A stretch of 64,000 nt of DNA. Origin: Rhizobium sp. BK251. GTDB taxonomy: Bacteria; Pseudomonadota; Alphaproteobacteria; Rhizobiales; Rhizobiaceae. The notes under the pieces are model-generated. The model made no database searches and was not told where the DNA came from. It saw nothing but the letters and a program-made list of their open reading frames with translations. The stretch is taken from positions 1 to 64,000 of the forward strand of contig NZ_SLUQ01000001.1 in assembly GCF_004345245.1 (NCBI RefSeq), given 5' to 3'. Position 1 is the stretch's first letter. Each line of letters opens with the position of its first letter. A program made the position numbers and the translations under genes. This document shows positions 51,168 to 59,203 of this stretch, one piece after another.

Positions 51168-52043
51168 ATGCAGCATTCGCGTCTTGCACCCCTAGATTTT
51201 AGTGGAATATTCGCGTTATGCGCGATTTTGGTTGTATTCTTTAGCAGTACACCACTTCGGGCCCAGCCTGCCGATGAGCCGGCACTGCCTTTGCTTTTCG
51301 ATTCCAGGGAAAGGCTCGCAAAGCCGGACCTGTCCTCCATCGTCCGGTTGCGCTTCCTGACGTCCGTCGACTTCCCGCCCTTCAATTTCACCGATCAGAC
51401 GGGCAAGCTCGCCGGCTTTCACATCGACCTGGCACGGGAGATCTGCTCCGAACTGGATATCGCCGAGAAATGCCAGATCCAGGCCTTGCCTTTCGCGGAC
51501 CTGGAGAGTGCGCTGGCCGCCTCCCAGGGTGATGCCGTTATCGCCGGCGTCGCCGTCACGCCCGAACTGCGCAAGAACTTCGCCTTCTCCCGGGCCTTCC
51601 TCATGCTGCCGGCGCGCTTCGTGCTCAACTCCAAGGCGCCGGCCGCAACCACTGCTGCCTCCCTCGCCGGGCGCCCGGTCGGCGTCGTCGGCAACACGGT
51701 GCATGAGACAATGCTGAAGACCTTCTTTCCGGCCGTTAAACCAGTCTCGTTCGAAGACAGGAACGACATGCTGACGGCGCTGAAGGAGGGCAGGGTGGAC
51801 GCGGCCTTTGCCGATGGACTGCAACTGTCCTTCTGGGTTTCCTCGCCGGCATCGGAGAAATGCTGCACGCTCTTCGACGGGCCTTACATGTCCGAGCGTT
51901 TTCTGGGCGAGGGCATGACCATCATGCTGCGCCAGAAGGACGATGTGCTGACGGCCGCGATAGACCATGCCCTTGCGGCGCTTTCTCGCAATGGAAGGTT
52001 GCAGGAAATCTACCTGCGTTATTTCCCGAACGGACTTTACTGA
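51168..52043 (+). CDS. Orphan amino-acid-type ABC substrate-binding protein
   Basis: A 291-residue binding protein of SBP family 3. The signal peptide includes FALCAILVVFFSSTPLRAQ. The mature domain has TSVDFPPFNFTDQTGKLAGFHIDLAREIC (core FPPFNF), VTPELRKNFAFSRAFL, and GRVDAAFADG, with RPVGVVGNTVHE. Family 3 proteins bind polar amino acids or related compounds. No permease or ATPase lies nearby, so it may serve a transporter elsewhere or act as a sensor domain. Its stop lies 3 bases from the stop of the convergent terB-like gene. Confidence 0.87.
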   Translation: MQHSRLAPLDFSGIFALCAILVVFFSSTPLRAQPADEPALPLLFDSRERLAKPDLSSIVRLRFLTSVDFPPFNFTDQTGKLAGFHIDLAREICSELDIAEKCQIQALPFADLESALAASQGDAVIAGVAVTPELRKNFAFSRAFLMLPARFVLNSKAPAATTAASLAGRPVGVVGNTVHETMLKTFFPAVKPVSFEDRNDMLTALKEGRVDAAFADGLQLSFWVSSPASEKCCTLFDGPYMSERFLGEGMTIMLRQKDDVLTAAIDHALAALSRNGRLQEIYLRYFPNGLY

Positions 52044-52046
52044 GGT

Positions 52047-52457
52047 CTATTTGCGGTAGCGCGCAATGGCGCTGCGCTCGATCGCTGCACAGGTCAGCTT
52101 GTCGAGGCCGAGACGATCGCGCAGCAGGCTGAGCAGGCGCAGTTCTTCCGCCTTGACGCTCATATCGGCCGATGCCACCTCGACGGCGAGCGCATAGACC
52201 GTGTCATAGAGCCGCGTGGGCACCGTGTCGCGAATGATCTCGAGGACGATATCCAGCCCTTCCGGCCCGTTCAGCAACACCGCGCAGTCCCTCGAAACGG
52301 AGATCAGCCTCTCCTCGTCGAAATCTTCGAAGACCGGCAGCACCTGGATCAGCTGGCCGATGCGGGAAAGCTCGAAGTCGTTCATCGTGCGGTCCACGGC
52401 GGACGCGATCACCATGACGTAGATCAGGGCTTCGTGGGTGGAAAGCGGCTTGTTCAT
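52047..52457 (-). CDS. TerB-like protein
   Basis: A 136-residue helical protein of the TerB/tellurite-resistance-like family. The start MNKPLSTHEALIYVMVIASAVDRTMNDFELSRIG includes the conserved DR.M...E pattern, and a repeat occurs later (VEVASADMSVKAEELRLLSLL). TerB-like proteins bind metal and sit at membranes; tellurite resistance itself is not implied. AGGAGG lies 11 bases before ATG 52457, a long spacing. It converges on the binding-protein gene. Confidence 0.78.
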   Translation of the reverse strand: MNKPLSTHEALIYVMVIASAVDRTMNDFELSRIGQLIQVLPVFEDFDEERLISVSRDCAVLLNGPEGLDIVLEIIRDTVPTRLYDTVYALAVEVASADMSVKAEELRLLSLLRDRLGLDKLTCAAIERSAIARYRK

Positions 52458-52537
52458 GCTGGCAATGTCCTCCTTGATGCAGCCGAACGTAGGGATTGGA
52501 GCGGCGCGTAGCAAGAGCGCCCGGCGTCTGTTTCAGG

Positions 52538-53260
52538 CTACGGCCGCCTTCGGCGCGGATCGTTGCCGTAGATTCCATGCCGCGCCTGCCGTGCCGCGTC
52601 GCCGAGACCGGCAAGCGATGACCCCGCAACGGCCTCGACCCAGCCGTTCTGCACAAGCCAGGCCGCAATGCTCTGCTCGCCGATGTTGCACCCCGCGTTG
52701 GCCGTCCCCCGCCAGTCGGCGCTCGGCAGGTCGCAGGCGACGGTCCGGTTGCGCAGGAAGAGCCGCAGCGCCGTCTTTGCCATCATGCCGCAGGGCCAGG
52801 AATTGCCGTCCTCGCCGGTGCATATCTTGTCCGGCTCGGTGGGGACGATATCCTTGATCTGCAGGCGCCGTTCGCCGAAGACAAGGATGCCGGCCTCCTC
52901 GACCGTCGGCCTGGGAAGTTCGACCGCCTTGTTGCTGCTTGCCGCGGCCTTGCTGCTCGTCGGCGGCGTACCGCCCGTTCCCGTCGTGGGAGGGCTCGCC
53001 GGGGAGGAGGATTGTGCGGTCTCGATCGGTGAGGCCGGTTGCCCACTCGCCGGCGCATTGGCGGGAGCTGCGGTTCCCGCATTCGCGGGTGCGCTCTCTT
53101 CTAGGGTTCGCTGCCCATCTTGAAGGCTCGTCGGCTCTCCCACGGCGCTCTCCATTTGCGGGTCGCTCGAGGCACGCTGGATATGCGCTTCGCCCACGGT
53201 GAGCAGCACTGCGACCGCTGCCATTCCCCCTAATCCGGTGAAGACGGCTGTCGCGCGCAT
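52538..53260 (-). CDS. Secreted nuclease-like (TNase-domain) protein
   Basis: A 240-residue protein with an N-terminal membrane or signal helix (AVFTGLGGMAAVAVLLTVG), a Pro/Ser/Ala-rich spacer of about 80 residues, and a C-terminal thermonuclease-like fold (residues about 130-235, RRLQIKDIVPTEPDKICTGEDG, then GEQSIAAWLVQNGWVEAV). Several catalytic residues of staphylococcal nuclease are not evident and the Cys pairs suggest disulfides, so activity is doubtful. ATG 53260 has AGGAAAG at long spacing. It follows the S24 regulator by 13 bases, so the two may be co-transcribed. Confidence 0.75.
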   Translation of the reverse strand: MRATAVFTGLGGMAAVAVLLTVGEAHIQRASSDPQMESAVGEPTSLQDGQRTLEESAPANAGTAAPANAPASGQPASPIETAQSSSPASPPTTGTGGTPPTSSKAAASSNKAVELPRPTVEEAGILVFGERRLQIKDIVPTEPDKICTGEDGNSWPCGMMAKTALRLFLRNRTVACDLPSADWRGTANAGCNIGEQSIAAWLVQNGWVEAVAGSSLAGLGDAARQARHGIYGNDPRRRRP

Positions 53261-53273
53261 GGAGAAAACTTTC

Positions 53274-53939
53274 CTATTGGCTTGCCCAGATGATCCGGGC
53301 GATCCATTCCACATCCGCAAGCTCGAGCGCCCGGTTCGGATGGTCCGGATTGAGCGACATGAGCTCGATCGATCGGGCGCTCTGGCGAAGCAGCACTTTG
53401 GCCATGACCTCGCCCTCCCGGGTCTTGACAACTACGCGGTCGCCGCGACGCACCTGCGCGCCGGGCTCGACGATCAGGACGTCGCCGTCGCGATAGAGCG
53501 GCATCATGCTGTCGCCCTGCACTTCGAGCGCGTAGACGCCGGCCTTGCGGGAAGGGGCGGCCGGAAACTCTACCACGTCCCATCCCTGTCCCGCCGGAAA
53601 ACCGCCGTCGTCGAAGAAGCCGCCGGCACCCGCCTGGGCGAAGCCCAGCAGGGGGATGGAGCCAGCCTGCGGCGGAAATGCCCCGTCCGGCAGGGCCGAG
53701 CCGGCGCCCGCCGGGCGCATGAAGCTCAGGAACTGTTCCATGCTGGCGCCCGTTGCCTCCAGCACCTTGGCAATCGATTCCGTCGAGGGCCAGCGCAGCC
53801 GTCCGTCCGGGCCGAGCCGCTTCGACTTGTTGAAGGACGTCGGATCGAGGCCTGCCCGCCGCGCAAGACCGGAAGGCGTCAGGTCATGCCGCTCGGCAAG
53901 CCGATCGATCGCCTCCCATATCTGATCGTGTGACAGCAT
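53274..53939 (-). CDS. S24 family repressor (helix-turn-helix plus peptidase)
   Basis: A 221-residue LexA/CI-like regulator. An N-terminal helix-turn-helix (LTPSGLARRAGLDPTSFNKSKR) is followed by the S24 domain. The catalytic Ser is in VQGDSMMPLYRDGD (about residue 143) and the Lys in GEVMAKVLL (about residue 180). A likely self-cleavage site is AQAGAGG (about residue 103). Proteins of this type repress their own gene and others until self-cleavage or ligand binding. A perfect 14-bp palindrome lies 40 bases upstream. It is not part of a visible prophage. The exact stress signal is unknown. Confidence 0.85.
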   Translation of the reverse strand: MLSHDQIWEAIDRLAERHDLTPSGLARRAGLDPTSFNKSKRLGPDGRLRWPSTESIAKVLEATGASMEQFLSFMRPAGAGSALPDGAFPPQAGSIPLLGFAQAGAGGFFDDGGFPAGQGWDVVEFPAAPSRKAGVYALEVQGDSMMPLYRDGDVLIVEPGAQVRRGDRVVVKTREGEVMAKVLLRQSARSIELMSLNPDHPNRALELADVEWIARIIWASQ

Positions 53940-53978
53940 CGTCGCCTGCGTCCCGGGCCTGTCGGCGCCCTCTCGAAT

Positions 53979-53992
53979 ATCTCCGCGGAGAT
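53979..53992. promoter_or_regulatory. Palindrome upstream of S24 repressor
   Basis: ATCTCCGCGGAGAT is a perfect 14-bp palindrome 40 bases before the repressor start. It is well placed as an autoregulatory operator. It is not the GTTC-N7-GTTC box known for alphaproteobacterial LexA. Confidence 0.5.
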
Positions 53993-54081
53993 TAGCCGAC
54001 GCTTGCGCGCGAGTAAAGAGATGGAAAGGAATAAAATCCTCTTCCTCCCGTTCCGAAGGCGCTGGGACAGAAAGCGTCCGC

Positions 54082-54729
54082 CTATGCGACCATGGCCATG
54101 TTGATCTTGCCGAGCTGGATCACCGCCTGCGTGCGGCTGTCCACGTTGAGCTTGAGAAGGATGGCGGAGACATGTGCCTTGATCGTCGCCTCGGAGACGC
54201 TGAGTTCATAGGCGATCTGCTTGTTGAGAAGTCCTTCCGCCAGCATGGTCAGGACGCGGCCCTGCTGCGGCGTCAGCGTGTGCAGGCGGTGGATGAGGTC
54301 GGCGACGTCGGGATCCTGCTCCTGCCCGCCCTGGTAGGATGTGGGTGTCGCGATATCGCCGGCGAGGACCGCCTGGATGCTCTGCCTGATGTCGTCGATG
54401 CCTGCCGACTTTGAAATGAAGCCCGACGCTCCGAGCTCCAGCGCACGGCGGATCGTCGTCGCGTCGTCGGTCGCGGAGATGATGACGATGGGAAGGCCAA
54501 GGAATTCTGCCCTCAGCGACATCAGGCCGGAAAAGCCGCTGATGCCGGGCATTGCAAGATCGAGCAGCATGAGATCTGCCTCGGGATGACGTGCCGCGGC
54601 CTCGCGAGCCGCCGTGAAGTCTCCCGCCTCCTCGATCCGCCAATTGCCGCCCATGTCGCTCACCGCTTGTCGAAGCGCACCGCGGAAAAGCGGATGATCG
54701 TCGGCGATAATGATTGTCTGCTCTGTCAT
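54082..54729 (-). CDS. NarL/FixJ-type response regulator
   Basis: A 215-residue two-domain regulator. The receiver has DDHPLF (about residues 10-15), phospho-acceptor Asp in LMLLDLAMPG (about 57), ISATDD and FISKSA (Lys). The LuxR helix-turn-helix has LTPQQGRVLTMLAEGLLNKQIAYELSVSEATIKAHVSAILLKLNV. GGGAGGGG lies before ATG 54729. No sensor kinase is adjacent; the orphan kinase at 42.0-43.5 kb is too far away to pair by position. A FixK/FNR-like box lies 70 bases upstream, suggesting oxygen control. Confidence 0.92.
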   Translation of the reverse strand: MTEQTIIIADDHPLFRGALRQAVSDMGGNWRIEEAGDFTAAREAAARHPEADLMLLDLAMPGISGFSGLMSLRAEFLGLPIVIISATDDATTIRRALELGASGFISKSAGIDDIRQSIQAVLAGDIATPTSYQGGQEQDPDVADLIHRLHTLTPQQGRVLTMLAEGLLNKQIAYELSVSEATIKAHVSAILLKLNVDSRTQAVIQLGKINMAMVA

Positions 54730-54798
54730 CGAAAACCCCCTCCCAAGAGTTCGATCATTTCATTCTCTCCGATGATACCAGCATCAATTGAGACCTCC

Positions 54799-54812
54799 CT
54801 GATATACATCAA
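54799..54812 (-). promoter_or_regulatory. Candidate FixK/FNR box (anaerobox)
   Basis: Minus strand TTGAT-GTAT-ATCAG matches the TTGAT-N4-ATCAA consensus at 9 of 10 positions. It lies 70 bases before the response regulator start. Chance matches at this level occur in any genome. Confidence 0.4.
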
Positions 54813-54813
54813 A

Positions 54814-55227
54814 TCAGGTTTTCTGCGGTAAAATTTTGTCGTTTTCCCCTTCTCCCTGCAGCTCGCGCACGATCGCCATGAAGCCGCGCATCATCCGTTC
54901 CATGATCCCGAGCGTCCGGTCGACCTCGGCATCCGTCGGCAATTGGCCCTTGCCGGCCCCTTCGCCGACGGCCTTTTCGAGCGTCGCCACGCGTGCCGAC
55001 AGCCGGTCGAGCTCGTCCTCATAGGCGGCGCGTTCGTCGGCCGCCATGCGGCAGACGAGTTCGCCGTCCTTCGGCGCGCAGATCGACATCGCGCCCGTCT
55101 GCTTGTCGAGGCGCACGAAGTTGTCGCCGCTGCGTTCCAGCTGGAAGCGCTCCCCACCCGGTTCGGCGGCAAGGACCGCCGCCGGCAGGAGAAGCGCTGC
55201 GAGGCCGGTTGCGATAGCTCTCATCAT
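54814..55227 (-). CDS. Secreted coiled-coil hypothetical protein
   Basis: A 137-residue exported protein. The signal peptide is MMRAIATGLAALLLPAAVLA, cleaved near AAEPG. The mature part has FVRLDKQTGAMSIC and a Cys later (ELVCRM), then a coiled-coil (DELDRLSARVATLEKAVGEG) and a helix with MERMMRGFMAIVRELQ. GGAGG lies 5 bases before the ATG. Members of this family are found in rhizobia without known role. It ends 84 bases before the response regulator gene, on the same strand. Confidence 0.72.
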   Translation of the reverse strand: MMRAIATGLAALLLPAAVLAAEPGGERFQLERSGDNFVRLDKQTGAMSICAPKDGELVCRMAADERAAYEDELDRLSARVATLEKAVGEGAGKGQLPTDAEVDRTLGIMERMMRGFMAIVRELQGEGENDKILPQKT

Positions 55228-55368
55228 CCTATCCTCCCGAATTTGCTGTCCGCCGGTCCGGCTATCGTCGGCCAGATTGGCGCAGGCCGCAAGTTTTTCG
55301 CCACTCGGGCGTGGACATTGGCGCGCCTTTTCGGCAAAGCCGTGGGTGACGCCGTTCGAGCGGCGCCC

Positions 55369-55396
55369 ATGTCTCAAGGATCATGTCTCAAGGATC
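55369..55396 (+). repeat. 14-bp tandem duplication carrying ribosome site and ATG
   Basis: ATGTCTCAAGGATC occurs twice in a row, followed by ATGATGATG, the start of the DUF952 gene. Each copy includes AAGGATC, a ribosome-binding-like stretch. The two ATGs inside the repeat are out of frame with the gene and with each other. Confidence 0.85.
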
Positions 55397-55750
55397 ATGA
55401 TGATGACGCCCACGCTTTACAAGATCGTGCCCGCCGCGCTCTGGCAACAGGCCAGAGAAACGGGCGTTTTTCATGGCGCGCCGGTTGATCTCGCCGACGG
55501 CTTCATCCATTTCTCGACGGCAAGCCAGGTGAAGGAGACGGCCGCGCGTCACTTCGCCGGTCAGAGCGGCCTGCTGCTCGTCGCGATCGACGGCGAGGCG
55601 CTCGGCGAGAAGCTGGTCTTCGAACCTTCGCGCGGCGGCGACCTCTTCCCGCATCTTTATCGGCCGCTACCGTTCTCCGCTGTCCTCTGGGAAAAACCTC
55701 TGCCGCTCGACGATGCCGGCCTGCACATCTTTCCGGAGCTTATGCCATGA
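55397..55750 (+). CDS. DUF952 family protein
   Basis: A 117-residue protein of the DUF952 family. LYKIVPAALWQQARETGVFHGAPVDLADGFIHFSTASQV (core DGFIHFSTA) and KLVFEPSRGGDLFPHLYRPL are diagnostic. The fold is a ferredoxin-like domain of unknown function. The start has three ATGs in a row (55397, 55400, 55403) behind a duplicated AAGGATC. Its last four bases overlap pyrD (ATGA), a conserved-looking pair. Confidence 0.88.
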   Translation: MMMTPTLYKIVPAALWQQARETGVFHGAPVDLADGFIHFSTASQVKETAARHFAGQSGLLLVAIDGEALGEKLVFEPSRGGDLFPHLYRPLPFSAVLWEKPLPLDDAGLHIFPELMP

Positions 55751-56835
55751 TGGGTGCCTTCCGGTCCGTCGCTCGCCGGGGCCTCTTTCTCTTCGATCCC
55801 GAGGCGGCGCATGGCATGTCGATTGCGGCGCTGAAGGCCGGCGTTGTTCCCGCCTGCCGTCTGGCGCCCGATCCGCGGCTGCGCCAGACCGTGGCCGGGC
55901 TCGACTTTGCCAATCCGCTCGGCATGGCAGCGGGCTACGACAAGAACGCCGAGGTGCCGGAGGCGCTGCTGCGGCTCGGCTTCGGCTTCACGGAGATCGG
56001 AACGGTCACGCCGAAGCCGCAGGCCGGTAATCCGCGCCCGCGCATCTTCCGCCTCGTCGAGGACGACGGCGTCATCAATCGCCTCGGCTTCAACAACGAA
56101 GGCCACGAGGCCGCCTTCCGCCGGCTCGCCGCGATCCGCGGCAACGGCATCGTCGGCGTCAATATCGGTGCCAACAAGGACAGCCCCGATCGCATCGCAG
56201 ATTACGTGGCCGGCATCCGCCGCTTCTATTCCGTCGCACGCTATTTCACAGCCAATATCTCCTCGCCCAACACGCCGGGCCTGCGCGACCTTCAGGCGCG
56301 CGAAAGTCTCTCCGCGCTGCTTTCGGCCGTGCTTGCCGCCCGAGACGAGGAGGCGACGCGCGCCGGCAGGAAGATCCCCGTCTTCCTGAAGATCGCGCCG
56401 GACCTCACCGAGGAGGGGATGGACGACATCGCCGCCGAGGTGCTGTCCCACTCGCTCGACGGGCTGATTGTCTCCAACACCACGCTTGCCCGCGATGGCC
56501 TGAAAGACCAGCTGCAGGCAAAGGAGACCGGCGGCCTCTCCGGCAAGCCGCTCTTTGCGCGCTCGACCGCGGTGCTCGCGAAGATGCGCCGCCGCGTCGG
56601 CGAGACGCTTCCGATCATCGGCGTCGGTGGGGTGTCGTCGGCCGAGACGGCGCTGGAAAAGATCCGCGCCGGCGCCGATCTGGTGCAGCTCTATTCCTGC
56701 ATGGTCTACGAGGGGCCTGGACTTCCCGGAGAGATCATTCGCGGGCTCTCCCAGCTTCTCGACAGAAACGGCGCGAAGTCCATCCGCGAACTGCGCGATA
56801 CGAAACTCGACTACTGGGCCACGCGGAACGTCTGA
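55747..56835 (+). CDS. pyrD: Dihydroorotate dehydrogenase (quinone), class 2
   Basis: A 362-residue membrane-associated FMN enzyme. An N-terminal helix region (PEAAHGMSIAALKAG) targets the membrane; GLDFANPLGMAAGYDKNAE, GFGFTEIGTVTPKPQAGNPRPR, NRLGFNN, ANISSPNTPGLRDLQ (catalytic Ser in the SSPN segment), FLKIAPD, SNTT and IIGVGGVSS are all present. It oxidises dihydroorotate to orotate in pyrimidine synthesis, passing electrons to quinone. It is translationally coupled to DUF952 and overlaps the convergent MATE gene by 25 bases. Confidence 0.97.
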   Translation: MMGAFRSVARRGLFLFDPEAAHGMSIAALKAGVVPACRLAPDPRLRQTVAGLDFANPLGMAAGYDKNAEVPEALLRLGFGFTEIGTVTPKPQAGNPRPRIFRLVEDDGVINRLGFNNEGHEAAFRRLAAIRGNGIVGVNIGANKDSPDRIADYVAGIRRFYSVARYFTANISSPNTPGLRDLQARESLSALLSAVLAARDEEATRAGRKIPVFLKIAPDLTEEGMDDIAAEVLSHSLDGLIVSNTTLARDGLKDQLQAKETGGLSGKPLFARSTAVLAKMRRRVGETLPIIGVGGVSSAETALEKIRAGADLVQLYSCMVYEGPGLPGEIIRGLSQLLDRNGAKSIRELRDTKLDYWATRNV

Positions 56836-58160
56836 TCCGCGCGAGGTCGCACCAACACCAGCAGGAAGAAGCCGCGGAACAGCAGGAAGCTGTTCAGCGC
56901 AAACCAAAGGCCGTGATTGCCGAAGAGCGGCACGAAGATGGCGAGCGCAATGAGATAGCCGACGAAGGACAGCAGCATGCGGTTGCGCATGTCCTTCGAC
57001 CACGTCGCACCGATGAAGACGCCGTCCATCAGGAAGGCGAGTGCGCCCGTCAGCCCGGTGACTGCCGCCCAGGGCAGGTAGATCCCCGCAATCTCGCGAA
57101 CCTCCGGCGAGGTCGTAAGCCCGGCAACCAGGGAAGAACCGGCAAGGAGGAAGAAGAGGGTCGCGGCGGCAGCCAGTCCGAATGACCAGACCGCCGTCAG
57201 CTTCAGCCCGCGGTCGAAGGCCGGTCGATAGCCGGCTCCGATTGCCCGGCCCGTGATCTGTTCGGCGGCATTGGCAAGCCCGTCGAGATAGTAGCCCGAC
57301 AGCAGGAAGAAGTTCATGAGCACCGCATTGGCTGCCAGCGTCACCGCGCCGAAGCCGGTACCGATCCGCGTCATCAGCGTGAAGGCGCCGAGCAGCACGA
57401 AGGTGCGGATCAGGATGTCGCGATTGAGCGCGAAGAGCTCGGCGAGCCGATGCCGGGAGAGGATTTCTGCCCATCCCGGGCGGTTTGTCCTGCCGAAGCC
57501 GTAGAGAACGATGATGAGGCCCGCGAGCGCGCCGGCCGTTTCGCCGATCACCGTGCCCCAGGCGACGCCTGCCACGCCCCAGCCGTGCACGAGCCCCAGG
57601 AGGATCGAGAGCACGATGTTGATGCCGTTGATGATCGTCTGCAGCAGGAGGCCGATGCTTCCCTGGCCGCGACCCAGCACGAAGCCGAGGATGGCGTAGT
57701 TGGCAAGCGCCATCGGCCCGGCGAGGATGCGGATGGAGAAATAGGTGCTCGTCGCCTCGGCGACCGCGCCTTGGGCACCCATCAGCTTCAGCCCTCCCGC
57801 AAGCAGCAGCGGCGAGATGGCAAGCATCAGTACGCCGCAGGCGATAGCCGATATCAGCGCACGCCAGAAGACGGCCTGCTCCTCGCGGTCATCGTGCCGG
57901 CCGAAGGCCTGTGCGGTAAGCCCGGTTGTCGAAGAGCGCAGGAAGTTGAAGCTCGCGAAGATCAGGTCGAAGAGCACGGCCCCGATCGCAAGGCCGGCGA
58001 GGGAGTCCGCTTCACCGAGCCGCCCGACGACCGCCGTCGCCGTGAGGCCGAGCAGCGGCGTCGTCATGAATCCGAGCGTCATCGGAATGGCGATGGAAAG
58101 CACGAGGCGGTGTGTCACATCGAAGGCAAGCGCCTTCTGGCCATGTGCCATGCTATCCAT
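56811..58160 (-). CDS. MATE family efflux transporter (DinF-like)
   Basis: A 449-residue MATE exporter with 12 predicted helices in two halves (first half starting LSIAIPMTLGFMTTPLLGLTATAVVGRLG). LRSSTTGLTAQAFGRHDDREEQAV and GRGQGSIGLLLQT are typical of the DinF branch. It would export drugs or metabolites in exchange for Na+ or H+. ATG 58160 (MDSMAHGQK) is taken; a shorter start 9 bases in is possible. The gene overlaps pyrD at its end by 25 bases in opposite direction. Confidence 0.9.
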   Translation of the reverse strand: MDSMAHGQKALAFDVTHRLVLSIAIPMTLGFMTTPLLGLTATAVVGRLGEADSLAGLAIGAVLFDLIFASFNFLRSSTTGLTAQAFGRHDDREEQAVFWRALISAIACGVLMLAISPLLLAGGLKLMGAQGAVAEATSTYFSIRILAGPMALANYAILGFVLGRGQGSIGLLLQTIINGINIVLSILLGLVHGWGVAGVAWGTVIGETAGALAGLIIVLYGFGRTNRPGWAEILSRHRLAELFALNRDILIRTFVLLGAFTLMTRIGTGFGAVTLAANAVLMNFFLLSGYYLDGLANAAEQITGRAIGAGYRPAFDRGLKLTAVWSFGLAAAATLFFLLAGSSLVAGLTTSPEVREIAGIYLPWAAVTGLTGALAFLMDGVFIGATWSKDMRNRMLLSFVGYLIALAIFVPLFGNHGLWFALNSFLLFRGFFLLVLVRPRADQTFRVAQ

Positions 58161-58189
58161 CTGGGTCTCCGCGCGAGACGGGAATCGCC

Positions 58190-58693
58190 TCAGGCCGAAA
58201 GTACCATGGCCCAATAAGGCACGTTCTTGGAAGCGGTATTGTGTGCGACGGCGACGCCAAGCCCGTTATAGCGTCCCAGCATGTTTTCCAGGTGATGCTG
58301 CGAGTTTATCCAGGCCTGGACCACCGCTTCGACGCTCTGCTGGCCGGCCGCGATGTTTTCCGCGGCGGGCAGCCTGACGCCGCTTGCCTTTACGCGGGTG
58401 GTGAAGCTGTCGGTAAGCCCCATCAAATGCTTCATCTTGCCGGCCGATGCCATGCGCTTGGCCTGGAAGAGGGCCGCATCCGTTGCGGCGGGATCGACCG
58501 AGAGCGGCGGCAGGCCGTTTTTCGCGCGCAGCGAATTGACCAGGGGAAGGGCTGCTGCCGTCTGGTCATCGCCGCTCGACGGCGTGGAGGACTGCTTCGG
58601 CGCAGTGGCGCAGCTGGCGACGCCTGCAACGAGCGCAAGTCCGGTGAAACGAAGGGCGTCGCGGCGTGAAACAAGCAGGAGCGATGAGTTCAT
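58190..58693 (-). CDS. CAP/SCP-domain lipoprotein
   Basis: A 167-residue protein with an export signal that combines a twin arginine (SRRDALRFTG) with a lipobox (VASC, Cys about residue 28), so it is probably a lipoprotein. The CAP domain follows, with LVNSLRAKNGLPPLSVDPAATDAALFQAKRMAS (core VNSLRAKNGL), ENIAAG and WINSQHHLENML (His for metal binding). CAP proteins in bacteria are envelope proteins of mostly unknown role. ATG 58693 is one base after the stop of the gene before it, so translation is probably coupled. Confidence 0.85.
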   Translation of the reverse strand: MNSSLLLVSRRDALRFTGLALVAGVASCATAPKQSSTPSSGDDQTAAALPLVNSLRAKNGLPPLSVDPAATDAALFQAKRMASAGKMKHLMGLTDSFTTRVKASGVRLPAAENIAAGQQSVEAVVQAWINSQHHLENMLGRYNGLGVAVAHNTASKNVPYWAMVLSA

Positions 58694-58694
58694 G

Positions 58695-58961
58695 TTACCG
58701 GCGATAGCTGAAGACACGGAGGATGACGAAGAGCGGCACGACGATGGTCGCCCCTAGCAGGAGATAATCTCCAATCCTGCCCAGCGCGGAGAAACCGCGA
58801 TGCCACAGATCCAGTATGAAGTCACGAATGCCGTAGATGAAGTCCATCGGCGCCCAGCCGAAGACGGTCATCACGAAGCCGACGATCAGCGAAACGACGA
58901 CGAGCTTCACCAGCGTGCGGCCGGGTGAATCCCCAAGGAAGCGATTGACCTGGTCGGACAT
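58695..58961 (-). CDS. Small inner-membrane protein
   Basis: An 88-residue protein with MSDQVNRFLGDSPGRTLVKL followed by a membrane helix (VVVSLIVGFVMTVFGW), a middle segment (DFIYGIRDFILDLW) and a second helix (LLLGATIVVPLFVILRVF). It is conserved in rhizobia as far as I recall (DUF6460-like). The ATG is preceded by AGGAGATTGTGC. It is probably co-transcribed with the CAP lipoprotein gene that follows without a gap. Confidence 0.75.
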   Translation of the reverse strand: MSDQVNRFLGDSPGRTLVKLVVVSLIVGFVMTVFGWAPMDFIYGIRDFILDLWHRGFSALGRIGDYLLLGATIVVPLFVILRVFSYRR

Positions 58962-59203
58962 GCACAATCTCCTGTTTGCCCTGAGATAAGCGTGCGAATC
59001 GCAGCCCGCAAGCGATTTTCGGGGCATTACAGCACCGCGCGTCACATATGGCACGCCAGGCACGCTGCAGAATTTCGAATCGGCCGCATAATTCCCCAGC
59101 TCGATTCCGAATCGAGGGATCATGCGGCAGGCCTCGTCCCTGAAATAGGACTTGAGTTTTTTTGTGGCCGGCGCAAGAAGCCCGGATCGAACAGGGATCC
59201 AAC

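Noticed and set aside
52047..52457. Tellurite-resistance determinant
   Set aside because: Only a single TerB-like gene; no terACDE neighbours.
53274..53939. S24 repressor as a sign of a prophage
   Set aside because: No phage structural, integrase or lysis genes around; neighbours are ordinary chromosomal genes.
55657..57474. 605-codon minus-strand frame across pyrD
   Set aside because: Spans the antisense of pyrD and an alternative frame of the MATE gene; no recognisable domains.
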